Positions 34,384 to 42,625 of a DNA stretch of 64,000 bases are shown here, in pieces. The notes beneath the pieces were generated by a model, which was given only the letters and a program-made list of their open reading frames with translations, had not been told where the DNA came from and ran no database searches. The stretch's first letter is position 1. Every line of letters begins with the position of its first letter. Source of the stretch: Burkholderiaceae bacterium (lineage in GTDB: Bacteria; Pseudomonadota; Gammaproteobacteria; Burkholderiales; Burkholderiaceae_C); NCBI GenBank assembly GCA_023150375.1, contig JAKLLA010000022.1, positions 1-64,000 of the forward strand, given 5' to 3'. A program made the translations under genes and the position numbers.

Positions 34384-34953
34384 TCATGGCCGCTCCTTCA
34401 CCGTGAGCGGCAGGCCGGCCACCATCAGGGTCACGCGGGCACAGTGCGTGGCCAGGCGCTGGTGCAGCAGGCCCAGCGCGGTGACGCAGCGGCGCGCCTG
34501 CCGCGACATCGGCATCACGCCCAGGCCGATCTCGTTGGAGACGAACAGCAGCGGGCTGCGCGCGGCCTGCACCGCCTGCAGCAGTTCGGCCTCCAGCGCC
34601 GGCCAGTCCTGCTCGGCATGGCCGGGCGGGGGCAGCAGGCACTGGGTGAGCCACAGCGTCAGGCAGTCCACCACCAGCAGGCGATCGGGATCGTCCTGGC
34701 CGCGCAGCGCAGCGGGCAGGTCGATGGGCGCCTCGACGGTGGCCAGCGCGGGCACGCGCTCGGCGCGGTCGCGGCGGTGCCGCGCGATGCAGGCCACCAT
34801 CTCTTCATCGCCCGCCAGCGCGGTGGCCAGCAGCGTGGCCGAGCGGCCCGGCGCACCCGCCAGCCACTCGCCAGCGAGTTCCTCGGCCCGGCGCGACTTG
34901 CCGCTCTTGGCCCCGCCCAGGATCAGTTCATGCTGTGCAACCATGGGCGTCAT
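34384..34953 (-). CDS. cobU: Bifunctional adenosylcobinamide kinase / adenosylcobinamide-phosphate guanylyltransferase
   Basis: A 189-residue RecA-like enzyme that phosphorylates adenosylcobinamide and then transfers GMP from GTP. The P-loop GGAKSGKS is at residues 13-20, and RRAEELAGEWL, VVDCLTLWLTQCLL and LLFVSNEIGLGVMPMSRQ follow. The guanylylated His expected in the IARHRRDRAERVPA region is present. The start at 34953 overlaps the cbiA stop by 4 bases (ATGA). Length is normal. Confidence 0.93.
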   Translation of the reverse strand: MTPMVAQHELILGGAKSGKSRRAEELAGEWLAGAPGRSATLLATALAGDEEMVACIARHRRDRAERVPALATVEAPIDLPAALRGQDDPDRLLVVDCLTLWLTQCLLPPPGHAEQDWPALEAELLQAVQAARSPLLFVSNEIGLGVMPMSRQARRCVTALGLLHQRLATHCARVTLMVAGLPLTVKERP

Positions 34954-36308
34954 CCTCCGGTCGCCGGGTCGGGCACCGAGTCGGGCAGGAACAGCTGCGC
35001 CGCCGCCCGGGGCGAGGACGCAAACCAGGGGTGGAACCAGCTGGCACGCAGGGCGCCGACCCGGTAGACCGGCTCGCCCGCACCCGCTGCCACGCCGCGA
35101 GCCGGCTCGGTGAGCGCTGCCGGCGCCAGCGGCGTCTCGAAGGTCGACCAGTGGAAGCTGTGGCCCCGCAGCGCCTCACCCTCCAGATTCCAGCGGTGCG
35201 GGCCGAGGGCCGCCACGCGTTGGCCCAGCCTGGCGGTGCCCGGCAGCAGGCCCCAGAGCGGGTGGGCGCAGCCCTGGCCGTCCACCAGCGTCTCGGCCAG
35301 CGCCATCATGCCGCCGCACTCGGCCCAGACCGGCCGGCCGCCAGCGAGGTGCGCGGCGATCTGCGCGCGCAGGTCCTGGCGCTGCGCCAGCCGCTTCGCG
35401 TGCAGCTCGGGGTAGCCACCGGGCAGCCAGAGGGCATCGCACGCGGGCAAAGCGTCACCGGCCAGCGGCGAGAAGAAGCTCAGCTGCGCACCGAGGTCGC
35501 GCAGCACGGCCAGATTGGCCGGATAGATGAAGCCGAAGGCCGCGTCGCGCGCCACCGCGATGCGCCGGCCCGCCAGCAGCGGCGGCAGCGGCGGGACTGG
35601 CGGTGCATCGGGCGCCTGCCAGCGCGGCCAGTCGGCCAACCGGCGCTGGCCCAGGGGCGTGGCGGCCAGCGCATCGGCCGCCGCATCGAGCCGGGCCATC
35701 GCATCATCCAGCTCGCCCGCTGCGGTCAGGCCGAGATGGCGCTCCGGCAGCGCCAGCGCGGCCTGGCGCGGCAGGTGGCCGGCCCAGCCGTCATCGGCGG
35801 CCAGCACCGCCTGCAGCATCTGCGCATGGCGCTGGCTGCCCACGCGGTTGGCCAGCACGCCGGCCCAGGGCAGCGGGCCGCGCGAGTGCGCCTGCCAGTG
35901 CCGCAGGCCATGCACCAGTGCGCCGAAGGTGCCCGCCATCGCCCCCGCGTCGATCACCGCCAGCACCGGCAGGCCGAAGCGCCGCGCCAGGTCGGCCGCG
36001 CTGGGATCGCCGTCGTACAGGCCCATCACGCCTTCGACGATGAGCAGATCGGCCTCGTCGGCGGCCCGGGCCAGCCGGGCGGCGCAGTCCTGTGCGCCGT
36101 TGATCCACAGGTCCAGCGAATCCACCGGGGCGCCGCTGGCGCGCTCCAGCCACTGGGGATCGAGGAAGTCCGGCCCGCACTTGAAGGCGCGCACCCGCGC
36201 ACCCTGGCGGGCATGCAGGCGCGCCAGCGCGCAGGCGACGGTGGTCTTGCCCTGGCCGGAGGCCGGGGCGGCCACCAGAACAGCGGGGGCGCTGCAGTGC
36301 AGCTTCAT
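34950..36308 (-). CDS. cbiA: Cobyrinate a,c-diamide synthase
   Basis: A 452-residue glutamine amidotransferase that amidates the a and c side chains of cobyrinate. The P-loop APASGQGKTT is at about 14-23, followed by RAFKCGPDFLDPQWL, EGVMGLYDG, ANRVGSQRHAQML and FSPLAGDALPACDALWLPGG. The amidotransferase nucleophile Cys is in WAECGGMMALAE (about residue 330), and HSFHWSTFET contains the conserved His. Also named CobB. It is the first biosynthetic gene after btuB (31 bases). With no ring-building genes here, it may act on imported incomplete corrinoids or on a pathway encoded elsewhere. Confidence 0.93.
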   Translation of the reverse strand: MKLHCSAPAVLVAAPASGQGKTTVACALARLHARQGARVRAFKCGPDFLDPQWLERASGAPVDSLDLWINGAQDCAARLARAADEADLLIVEGVMGLYDGDPSAADLARRFGLPVLAVIDAGAMAGTFGALVHGLRHWQAHSRGPLPWAGVLANRVGSQRHAQMLQAVLAADDGWAGHLPRQAALALPERHLGLTAAGELDDAMARLDAAADALAATPLGQRRLADWPRWQAPDAPPVPPLPPLLAGRRIAVARDAAFGFIYPANLAVLRDLGAQLSFFSPLAGDALPACDALWLPGGYPELHAKRLAQRQDLRAQIAAHLAGGRPVWAECGGMMALAETLVDGQGCAHPLWGLLPGTARLGQRVAALGPHRWNLEGEALRGHSFHWSTFETPLAPAALTEPARGVAAGAGEPVYRVGALRASWFHPWFASSPRAAAQLFLPDSVPDPATGG

Positions 36309-36339
36309 GGCGGCGTCCGCGCGGTGACTGCGGGCTGGC

Positions 36340-38199
36340 TCAGCGCATCGCCCAGCGCAGCGCCAGCTGGGCCGTGCGTCCGGGCTGGGCGTAGGTGTTG
36401 GCGGTCTGGTAGGCCTTGTCGGCGACGTTGTCCACCCGCGCCTCCAGCGACAGTCCGGGGCTCAGCTCGTGGCCGGCACGCAGGTTGACCAGGCCGTAAC
36501 CCGGCAGCACCAGGGTGTTGGCCGCGTTGTCGAAGCGCTGCCCCACACCCTGCCACTCGGCACCGAAGGACCAGGCCGCCAGGCGGTAGTCCACCGCCAG
36601 CCTGGCCGACTTGCGCGCGCGCCGTGCCAGCTGCTTGTCGGTATCGAGGTTGCGCGGGTCGTGCCAGTCGGCCGAGCCGCTCAGCGCCAGCGCACCCAGG
36701 CTGTGGCGACCCGACAGCGTCACGCCTTCGTACTGGGCACGGCCGGCGTTTTCATAGCAGCCGAAGGTCGATGCGCAGGGGCCCGCCGCGCCGAAGTTGA
36801 TCAGGTCCTCGACGCGGTTGCGCCAGGCCACCAGGCCCAGCTCACTGCCGTTGGACGCCCAGCGCAGGCCGACCTCGAGGTTGCGGCCCGACTCGGGCTC
36901 CAGCGTGGCCACCCCGTACTGACTGAAGCGCTGGTACAGCGTCGGCGCCCGGAAGGACGTACCGGCAGACACCGTGGCCCGCCAGCCCGGCTGGAAACGC
37001 CAGCCCCAGGCCAGGCTGCCGGTGGCGTGGCCGCCGAACTCGCTGTCTTTGTCGTGCCGGGCCTGCGCCTGGATCGAATGGTCGCCCAGGTCGCTGCGCC
37101 ACAGCAGCCCCAGCGCGTCCTGGTGTCGATCACCTTCCAGGGTGGCTGCGAAAGCGGTGGCCGGGTTGAGCAGCCCGTCCTCGCGGCGCTCCAGGGTCAC
37201 CCCCAGCTGATGGGCCCCGAAGCGCTGGTCGTGCTGAACCGTCAGGTTGCGCAGCGTGGTCTCGGTGCGGTAGTAGCTGGGTTGGGTTTCATAGGTAGTC
37301 CGGGTTTCACCCAGCAGCACGCGAGTCTGCGAAGACTCGCTCCAACGGCCTTGCCAGCTCAACCCACCGCTGCGCAAGGTGTGGCGCGAGACGTCGTCGT
37401 TGGCCAGGCTGCCGTCGTACTGCGAGCGCAGGCGGTGGGTGTTCAACGTCGCCTCGATGCGCTGGCCGGGCAGGAGGGCCCAGCCCACACGGGCCTGCGC
37501 CGAACTGCGGCGCCAGCCGTCGTCGTCCGGGTTGGCCGTGGCGATGGGCCGGGCGTTGTAGCCGTCGCTGCGGCCCTGGGACAGCGCCAGGGCATAGTCC
37601 ACCCCGCCGGAGGCACCAGCCAGGTTGGCCTGGGCGACGGCGGTGTGCCAGCTGCCCAGTGTGAGCGAGGCACCCGCCTGCAGCCCTTCGCGGCCGCGGC
37701 GGGTGAAGATCTGCACCACGCCGGCCACGGCATCGGAGCCATACGCCGCAGCGCCCGGGCCGCGCAGCACTTCGATGCGCTCCACCAACTCCAGCGGCAG
37801 GCCCTCCCAGGCGGCACCGCCGGTGCTCTGGGAGTCCACCCGCAGTCCGTCGATGTAGACCGCGGTGTGGCGGGTTTCCCCGCCGCGCAGGAACAGGCTG
37901 GTCGCTGTGCCGGGGCCGCCGTTGCGGGCCAGCTCGATGCCGGGCAGGCGCTGCAGCACATCGCCGAGGCTGAGTGCGCCGCTGCGCTCGATTGCTGCGC
38001 GATCCACCACAGAGACATCGGCCAACACCCGGGAGGCTGCCAGGGGAGAACGGGTCGCGGTGACCACCACCGGCTCCAGCGCGGCCTGCGCCTGCGCGCT
38101 CGACAGACCGGTCAGGCCCACACACAGGCTTGCGGCAGCCCGCGCAGCCGCGCCATGCACGCTAAGGGGGGCACTCGGGCCCGAAAGGAGGGAAAACAT
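36340..38199 (-). CDS. btuB: TonB-dependent vitamin B12 receptor
   Basis: A 619-residue outer-membrane receptor. The signal-like N-terminus ends near QAQA, the TonB-box-like EPVVVTATR is at about 42-50, and the plug domain has LGDVLQRLPGIELARNGGPG, TSLFLRGGETRHTAVYIDGL and VERIEVLRGPGAAAYGSDAV, strongly BtuB-like. The rest is a 22-strand barrel with VNLRAGHELSPGLSLEARVD near the end. It terminates in ALRWAMR, without the usual terminal aromatic residue. It is the first gene of the cluster and lies about 90 bases downstream of the cobalamin riboswitch. Confidence 0.92.
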   Translation of the reverse strand: MFSLLSGPSAPLSVHGAAARAAASLCVGLTGLSSAQAQAALEPVVVTATRSPLAASRVLADVSVVDRAAIERSGALSLGDVLQRLPGIELARNGGPGTATSLFLRGGETRHTAVYIDGLRVDSQSTGGAAWEGLPLELVERIEVLRGPGAAAYGSDAVAGVVQIFTRRGREGLQAGASLTLGSWHTAVAQANLAGASGGVDYALALSQGRSDGYNARPIATANPDDDGWRRSSAQARVGWALLPGQRIEATLNTHRLRSQYDGSLANDDVSRHTLRSGGLSWQGRWSESSQTRVLLGETRTTYETQPSYYRTETTLRNLTVQHDQRFGAHQLGVTLERREDGLLNPATAFAATLEGDRHQDALGLLWRSDLGDHSIQAQARHDKDSEFGGHATGSLAWGWRFQPGWRATVSAGTSFRAPTLYQRFSQYGVATLEPESGRNLEVGLRWASNGSELGLVAWRNRVEDLINFGAAGPCASTFGCYENAGRAQYEGVTLSGRHSLGALALSGSADWHDPRNLDTDKQLARRARKSARLAVDYRLAAWSFGAEWQGVGQRFDNAANTLVLPGYGLVNLRAGHELSPGLSLEARVDNVADKAYQTANTYAQPGRTAQLALRWAMR

Positions 38200-38287
38200 G
38201 AGAAGGGATGCAGATCAAAGCGTGCCCCACCGCTTCCCCGCGGCCGGACACCCCACGACGCCGCACACAGCTGCGCGGCGTCACCTT

Positions 38288-38475
38288 GCTGGCCGGTATC
38301 CGGGCTGACGGACGAACCACTGCGACCTTCCCGGCCCGCTCAGCGGACCAGTGGTGTGTGCGCAGCAGCAGGGAGCGCAAAACTCCCGTCCGCTTACCGT
38401 TGCGGGGGCAGCGCAGGTTGGGCGTTCTCCGGTGGAGGCGGCCTTCCTGCTTCCCGTTTAACCATGCCGACGTGA
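38288..38475 (-). ncRNA. Cobalamin (AdoCbl-type) riboswitch
   Basis: Read on the minus strand, the leader contains the conserved riboswitch parts in order: AACGGGAAGCAGG, the core CTGCGCTGCCCCCGCAACGG, GTAAGCGGACGGGAG, a CCACTGG stem, GGGAAGGTCGCAGTGGTTCG, and the B12 box GTCAGCCCGGATACCGGCC (38291-38309). This is the expected arrangement upstream of btuB. Binding of adenosylcobalamin should reduce btuB expression and probably the rest of the minus-strand cluster. The boundaries are approximate. Confidence 0.93.
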
Positions 38476-38587
38476 ACGCCGGCACGAGCACCAACGGCGC
38501 GCATTGTAAGGGCGTCGACACACGGCCACTACAATCCTGCGGCCCGGGGTGCCCTGCCGCCCTGCCCTCGCCCCCCTTGCCTGCGCA

Positions 38588-38824
38588 ATGTCCACTCTCG
38601 AAGATCTCGCCGAACGGGTCGAACGGCTGCTGCTGCGGCACGACGAACTCAAGCGCACCAACGCCCTGCTCGAGCAGCAGCTCGCCACGGTGGCCGCCGA
38701 GCGCGACAACCTGCGCTCGAGACTGGCCGCAGCGCGTGCACGCATCGACGCGCTGATCGAACGCCTGCCGGTGGGCGAAGTCGACGCGCACGAGCGGCAG
38801 ACCACCTCGGGAGGCGGCCTGTGA
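38588..38824 (+). CDS. ZapB-like coiled-coil protein (TIGR02449 type)
   Basis: A 78-residue, almost entirely helical protein with heptad-rich sequence from LEDLAERVERLLLRHDELKR to RLAAARARIDALIERL. Small coiled-coil proteins of this type lie directly upstream of zapA in betaproteobacteria and are thought to assist Z-ring assembly. The stop overlaps the zapA GTG start by 4 bases. The start at 38588 follows the family pattern of ATG plus short leader. Confidence 0.82.
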   Translation: MSTLEDLAERVERLLLRHDELKRTNALLEQQLATVAAERDNLRSRLAAARARIDALIERLPVGEVDAHERQTTSGGGL

Positions 38825-39159
38825 AACAGCTCGAAGTCTCGATCATGGGCCAGACCTACATCCTGGCCTGCCCCGAGGGCCACGAGACCGACCTGCTCGA
38901 GGCGGTGGGCAACGTGGACCGGGAGATGAGCGCGATCCGCGATGCCGGCAAGGTCAAGGCGCGCGAGCGCATCGCGGTGCTGGCCGCGCTCAACCTGGCC
39001 TACGCGCTGGCCGAGCGCAGCAACGCGCCAGCGGCCGCCACGGCCGACGGCCCGAGCGCCGAGCTGCATGCGCGCACGCCGACGCCCCCGGGCATCGACC
39101 TCGAAGCGCTGGTGCGGCGTGTGGATGCCGCACTCGGCCCGGATGGTCAATTGCTCTGA
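38821..39159 (+). CDS. zapA: Cell division protein ZapA
   Basis: A 112-residue protein of the ZapA family, which binds FtsZ and cross-links protofilaments. Landmarks are KQLEVSIMGQTYILACPEGHE, EAVGNVDREMSAIRDAGKVK, and RIAVLAALNLAYAL, the start of the dimerising coiled coil. The C-terminus is longer and more Pro/Ala-rich than in E. coli. It starts at a GTG overlapping the upstream gene (GTGA). 6S RNA follows, as is usual for this locus. Confidence 0.93.
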   Translation: MKQLEVSIMGQTYILACPEGHETDLLEAVGNVDREMSAIRDAGKVKARERIAVLAALNLAYALAERSNAPAAATADGPSAELHARTPTPPGIDLEALVRRVDAALGPDGQLL

Positions 39160-39181
39160 GGTGCGCAGCGGGGTCTAGAAT
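39151..39181 (+). promoter_or_regulatory. Candidate sigma-70 promoter of 6S RNA
   Basis: TTGCTC (39151-39156) and TAGAAT (39176-39181) are separated by 19 bases, a long spacer. The predicted start seven bases after the -10 element falls on the 5' end of the 6S RNA closing stem (39188). The -35 element overlaps the end of zapA. Confidence 0.55.
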
Positions 39182-39187
39182 GGCTCC

Positions 39188-39362
39188 GTCCGCCGCGTCC
39201 GCGGAGGTTTTTAGTTCCTTGAACCGATGCTCTCGCGAGCCTGGGCTTGGAATATCGCCTGGTTGGTGCGATCGTCTCGCGTCAGATGAACCCGAAATCA
39301 GGTTGACCTTGCCCCCCTGAATCCCCTGGGTTCAGGAATGCGGCCTTCGGTTCGCGGTGGAC
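39188..39362 (+). ncRNA. ssrS: 6S RNA
   Basis: The closing stem GTCCGCCGCG (39188-39197) pairs with CGCGGTGGAC (39353-39362) with one G-U pair, giving a molecule of about 175 bases. Internal blocks match betaproteobacterial 6S RNA: AGTTCCTTGAACCGAT, a GAGCCTGGGCTTGGAATATCG arm, GGTTGGTGCGATCGTCTCGC around the central bubble, and CCCCCTGAATCCCC/GGGTTCAGG on the 3' side. Its position right after zapA is the classical location. 6S RNA mimics an open promoter and sequesters sigma-70 RNA polymerase in stationary phase. Confidence 0.88.
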
Positions 39363-39376
39363 ACCTTCTTCGCCCT

Positions 39377-39874
39377 GTGACAACGCCCGCACGCCCCGAC
39401 GACGCCGCGCCGCGTCACTGGCTGATGAAGATCGAGCCCGACGAGTGCTCGATCGACGATCTGGCCCGACGCCCCGGCCAGTGCGTGCCCTGGACGGGGG
39501 TGCGCAACTACCAGGCACGCAACTTCATGCGCGACGCGATGCGCATCGGCGACGGCGTGCTGTACTACCACTCCTCCTGCGCCGAGCCGGGCATCGCCGG
39601 GCTGGCCGAGGTGGCCAGCGCGCCCTACCCCGACGCGACGCAGTTCGATCCCGCCAGCCCCTGGTACGACCCGAAGGCCACGCCGGCCGCGCCGCGCTGG
39701 GTGAACGTCGACATCCGACTGCGCCGGCGCACCCGGCTGCTCGGCCTGGCCGAACTGCGCCGCCACCCTGAACTGGCGACGATGCAGCTGCTGCGCCCGG
39801 GCAACCGGCTGTCGATCACCCCGGTGAGCGCTGCCGAATGGGCCGCGGTGCTCGCCCTGCTGGACACCCCATGA
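39377..39874 (+). CDS. EVE-domain protein
   Basis: A 165-residue EVE (PUA-like) domain protein of the thymocyte-nuclear-protein-1 type, a fold that recognises modified bases in nucleic acids. Landmarks are HWLMKIEPDECSIDDLAR, WTGVRNYQARNFMRD, GDGVLYYHSSC, GIAGLAEVASAPYPD and WVNVDIRLRRRTRL. The GTG at 39377, just past the 6S RNA end, is preferred: an upstream start at 39338 would lie inside the RNA gene, and the ATG at 39425 would cut the first strand. It overlaps the next start by 4 bases (ATGA). Confidence 0.87.
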   Translation: MTTPARPDDAAPRHWLMKIEPDECSIDDLARRPGQCVPWTGVRNYQARNFMRDAMRIGDGVLYYHSSCAEPGIAGLAEVASAPYPDATQFDPASPWYDPKATPAAPRWVNVDIRLRRRTRLLGLAELRRHPELATMQLLRPGNRLSITPVSAAEWAAVLALLDTP

Positions 39875-40692
39875 CGATGGACTTCGACCTGCTCCTGCTG
39901 GCCGAGCTGCTGCTGCTGGGCAGCGGCACGGGCTTCCTGGCCGGCCTGCTGGGCATCGGCGGCGGCATGCTGATGGTGCCCTTCCTGACGATGCTGCTCG
40001 ATGCGCGCGGCATCGGCCCGGCGCTGGGCGTGAAGATGGCCATTGCCACCTCGATGGCGACCATTCTCTTCACCTCGCTGTCGAGCGTGCGCGCGCACCA
40101 CCGCCGCGGCGCGGTGCGCTGGGAACTGGTGCGCACGCTGGCGCCGGGCATCGTGCTGGGCAGTCTGGCCGCCGGTGCCGGCGTGTTCGCCGCGCTCAAG
40201 GGCTCGGCGCTGGCGCTGGTGTTCGCGGTCTTCGTGGCCTTCTCGGCCACCCAGATGCTGGCCAACCGCAAGCCCAGGCCGAGCCGGGAGATGCCCGGGC
40301 CCCCCGGGCGGCTGGCCGCCGGCGGGGTGATCGGCTTCATCTCCGGGCTGGTGGGCGCGGGCGGGGGCTTCATCTCCGTGCCCTTCATGGCCTGGTGCAA
40401 CGTGCCGATGCACAACGCCGTGGCCACCTCGGCGGCGCTGGGCTTTCCGATCGCCGCGGCCAGCGTGACCGGCTACCTGATCGGCGGCTGGCAGCTCGAC
40501 AGCGGCCTGCCCGGTGCGCTGGGCTACCTCTGGCTGCCGGCGCTGGCCACCATCGCCTGCGCCAGCGTGCTCACCGCCCCGCTGGGCGCACGCACCGCGC
40601 ATGCGATGAACGTGGCGCAGCTCAAGCGCGTCTTCGCGCTGGTGCTCTACGGGCTGTCGGCCTACATGGCCTACAAGGCGCTGGCAGGCTGA
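39871..40692 (+). CDS. TauE/SafE-family anion exporter
   Basis: A 273-residue inner-membrane protein with about eight helices and the family's repeated motif: GTGFLAGLLGIGGGMLMVPF at the start and GVIGFISGLVGAGGGFISVP in the second half. Such proteins export sulfite, sulfoacetate or related organic anions; the substrate here is unknown. It is translationally coupled to the EVE-domain gene by an ATGA overlap. Confidence 0.88.
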   Translation: MTMDFDLLLLAELLLLGSGTGFLAGLLGIGGGMLMVPFLTMLLDARGIGPALGVKMAIATSMATILFTSLSSVRAHHRRGAVRWELVRTLAPGIVLGSLAAGAGVFAALKGSALALVFAVFVAFSATQMLANRKPRPSREMPGPPGRLAAGGVIGFISGLVGAGGGFISVPFMAWCNVPMHNAVATSAALGFPIAAASVTGYLIGGWQLDSGLPGALGYLWLPALATIACASVLTAPLGARTAHAMNVAQLKRVFALVLYGLSAYMAYKALAG

Positions 40693-40764
40693 AGCTCGGC
40701 CGGCGCCTGCCCGCACCGGGCCGGCGGCCCGGCTCGGCGCGACTCGGCAGGCCAGCCGCCGGGC

Positions 40765-41772
40765 TCAGCCACCGGTGCGCGGCTCGCCCTCCCCCAGGCG
40801 GATCGAGGCCAGCGCGACCCGGCTGCCGCCGCGCTGGCGGGCATCCTGCAGCGCGCGGATGGCGGCCTGGCTGAGGCCGTCGAGGGTTTCGGCGGTGTGC
40901 GGGAAGCCGGCGATGCCCATCGACATCTCGAAGCCGAAGCTGCGCCCCTCGACCACCACCAGCTGGCTGGTGCAGGCGCGGCGCAGCTGCTCCATGCGGT
41001 TGTAGGCGGTGGCCAGGCCGACGCCGGAGAGCAGGACCGCGAAGCGATCCGGTGCCAGCTGGGCCAGCACATCCATCGCGCGGGTGTTGCTGCGCATGAG
41101 CTGGCCGATGGTCTCGGCCACGCGCCGGACCGCCCCGTCGCCCTGCTGGGCACGCAGCTCCTCGAAACGGTCCACGGCCATCAGCACCAGCGCGAACTCG
41201 CGCTGCTCGCGCAGCGACAGGGCCACCTCGCGGCGCAGGTGCTCCTCGAAGTGCTCGCGGCGGAACAGCTCACCGGGACGGTCGACGCCCTCGGCATGCT
41301 GACGGCGCATCTGCTCCATGGCGCCGTGCTGGCGCTCGATCTGCGCCAGCGCCTGGCGCAGCTGCTCGGCGCCCTGGCGCGCGGGGCTGTCGTTCCACCA
41401 CAGGCTGAGCAGGTGGCCGGCCCCGCTGCCGTCGGCCGCGGGCAGAGCGCAGCGCCAGGTGCGGAAGTCCTGCCGCCGGCCCTGGCGCTCGAAGCGCTGC
41501 TCGCCCGCGGTGACCCCGCGGTTGGCCAGCGCGCGCTGGTCGGCGGCCCGCACCTCGGCGGCCTCGGCGCGCGAGAGCACCTCCAGATCGCTGTGGCCGA
41601 CCAGCCGGTCCACCGGCACGCCCAGCGCCTGCAGCATCGGCTCGTTGGCCCAGAGGTAGCGGCCGCTGGCCGCCTCCTTGACCGACACCAACGCCCCCTG
41701 GGCCTGCACCAGCTGCAGCAGGCCCTGCAGCACGGCCTCGGGCTGGAGCGGGTGGACGGGTTCGGCAGGCAT
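40765..41772 (-). CDS. PAS domain plus degenerate GGDEF domain protein
   Basis: A 335-residue cytosolic protein. Residues ~15-135 form a PAS fold (GRYLWANEPMLQALGVPVDR, LVGHSDLEVL, FRTWRCALP), then a coiled linker (about 140-175), then a GGDEF-like domain (REHFEEHLRREVALSLREQR, FALVLMAVDRFEELRAQQGD, FEMSMGIAGFP). The signature GGDEF is replaced by APDRF, so cyclic-di-GMP synthesis is very unlikely. It may be a GTP or c-di-GMP sensing or scaffolding protein. It stands alone on the minus strand. Confidence 0.82.
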   Translation of the reverse strand: MPAEPVHPLQPEAVLQGLLQLVQAQGALVSVKEAASGRYLWANEPMLQALGVPVDRLVGHSDLEVLSRAEAAEVRAADQRALANRGVTAGEQRFERQGRRQDFRTWRCALPAADGSGAGHLLSLWWNDSPARQGAEQLRQALAQIERQHGAMEQMRRQHAEGVDRPGELFRREHFEEHLRREVALSLREQREFALVLMAVDRFEELRAQQGDGAVRRVAETIGQLMRSNTRAMDVLAQLAPDRFAVLLSGVGLATAYNRMEQLRRACTSQLVVVEGRSFGFEMSMGIAGFPHTAETLDGLSQAAIRALQDARQRGGSRVALASIRLGEGEPRTGG

Positions 41773-41987
41773 GGCAGGGCGGGGCAGGCGGTGTTCGGGG
41801 CCCCGGAGCCGCCCCGTGCAGGGCGGACTCCGGGCGCGATCCGCCGGATGATACGCAGCCGCGCAGGTCCCGGCGCGTGCAGGGCGTCACAGTCGCACCC
41901 CGCGCCCCTGCCACGGCGAAGCACCCTGGCCCGGCGCTGCCACGGCGCGCGTCGGATCGGCCCGCCCGCGCCCGTGCAGTCGGATCG

Positions 41988-42569
41988 TCAGGTCAGATCA
42001 CCGGCCAGGCTGGCCAGCGTCTCCGGCGGCAGGCTCAGGTGCACCGGGTAGTGGGTGTGGTCGCAGCCGATCTTCACCGCCGCTCCGGCGCGGATGGCCC
42101 GGCGCAGGGCCGCGTCGAACTCGAAGCGCACGAAGTGCACCGAGGAGGTCTTCTCGGCGGTCTCGCGGTCCAGGTCCTCGTCGGCGATCGCGAAGACGCG
42201 CGGGTGCCCTTCGACCTCGACGAACAGGCGGTCCTCCACGCCGATCAGCCGGGCCAGCTCGCGGCGGCGCTCGTTGATGTCCGGGTACTCCAGCAGCATC
42301 GTGGCCTTCCAGTTCGTGCCGTCGGGCACCAGCGGGGCGTAGGCCTCGATCTCCTGCAGGATGCCGTCCTCCTCGAAGATCTTCTCCACCCGCAGCATCT
42401 CCTGGATCTGGTAGCGGATGGTCAGCTCGTCCTCGAACTGCAGCGTCATGTGCTCGCCCAGCGCGACGCTGCGCAGGCGGCGTCGGGCGATCGCGCGGGC
42501 ACGGAAATCGGGGCGGGCCCGGGCATAGGCCTCGAGGGTCATCAGGCTGTCGCGGGTGATGGCGGTCAT
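41988..42569 (-). CDS. DUF3501 family protein
   Basis: A 193-residue soluble protein of the DUF3501 family: [20 protein letters not shown] at the start, [38 protein letters not shown], and [20 protein letters not shown] with the closing [10 protein letters not shown]. It is consistently found with the Fe-S protein and rubrerythrin that precede it on this strand, so a shared oxidative-stress or electron-transfer role is inferred. The biochemical function is not established. The start at 42569 is the family start; an in-frame upstream start exists at 42629. Confidence 0.85.
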   Translation of the reverse strand: MTAITRDSLMTLEAYARARPDFRARAIARRRLRSVALGEHMTLQFEDELTIRYQIQEMLRVEKIFEEDGILQEIEAYAPLVPDGTNWKATMLLEYPDINERRRELARLIGVEDRLFVEVEGHPRVFAIADEDLDRETAEKTSSVHFVRFEFDAALRRAIRAGAAVKIGCDHTHYPVHLSLPPETLASLAGDLT

Positions 42570-42625
42570 GGCAGGGCGTGGGGCTGGGGAAACGGACGGA
42601 AGGCGGAGCGGGCGGCGGCGGCCCT

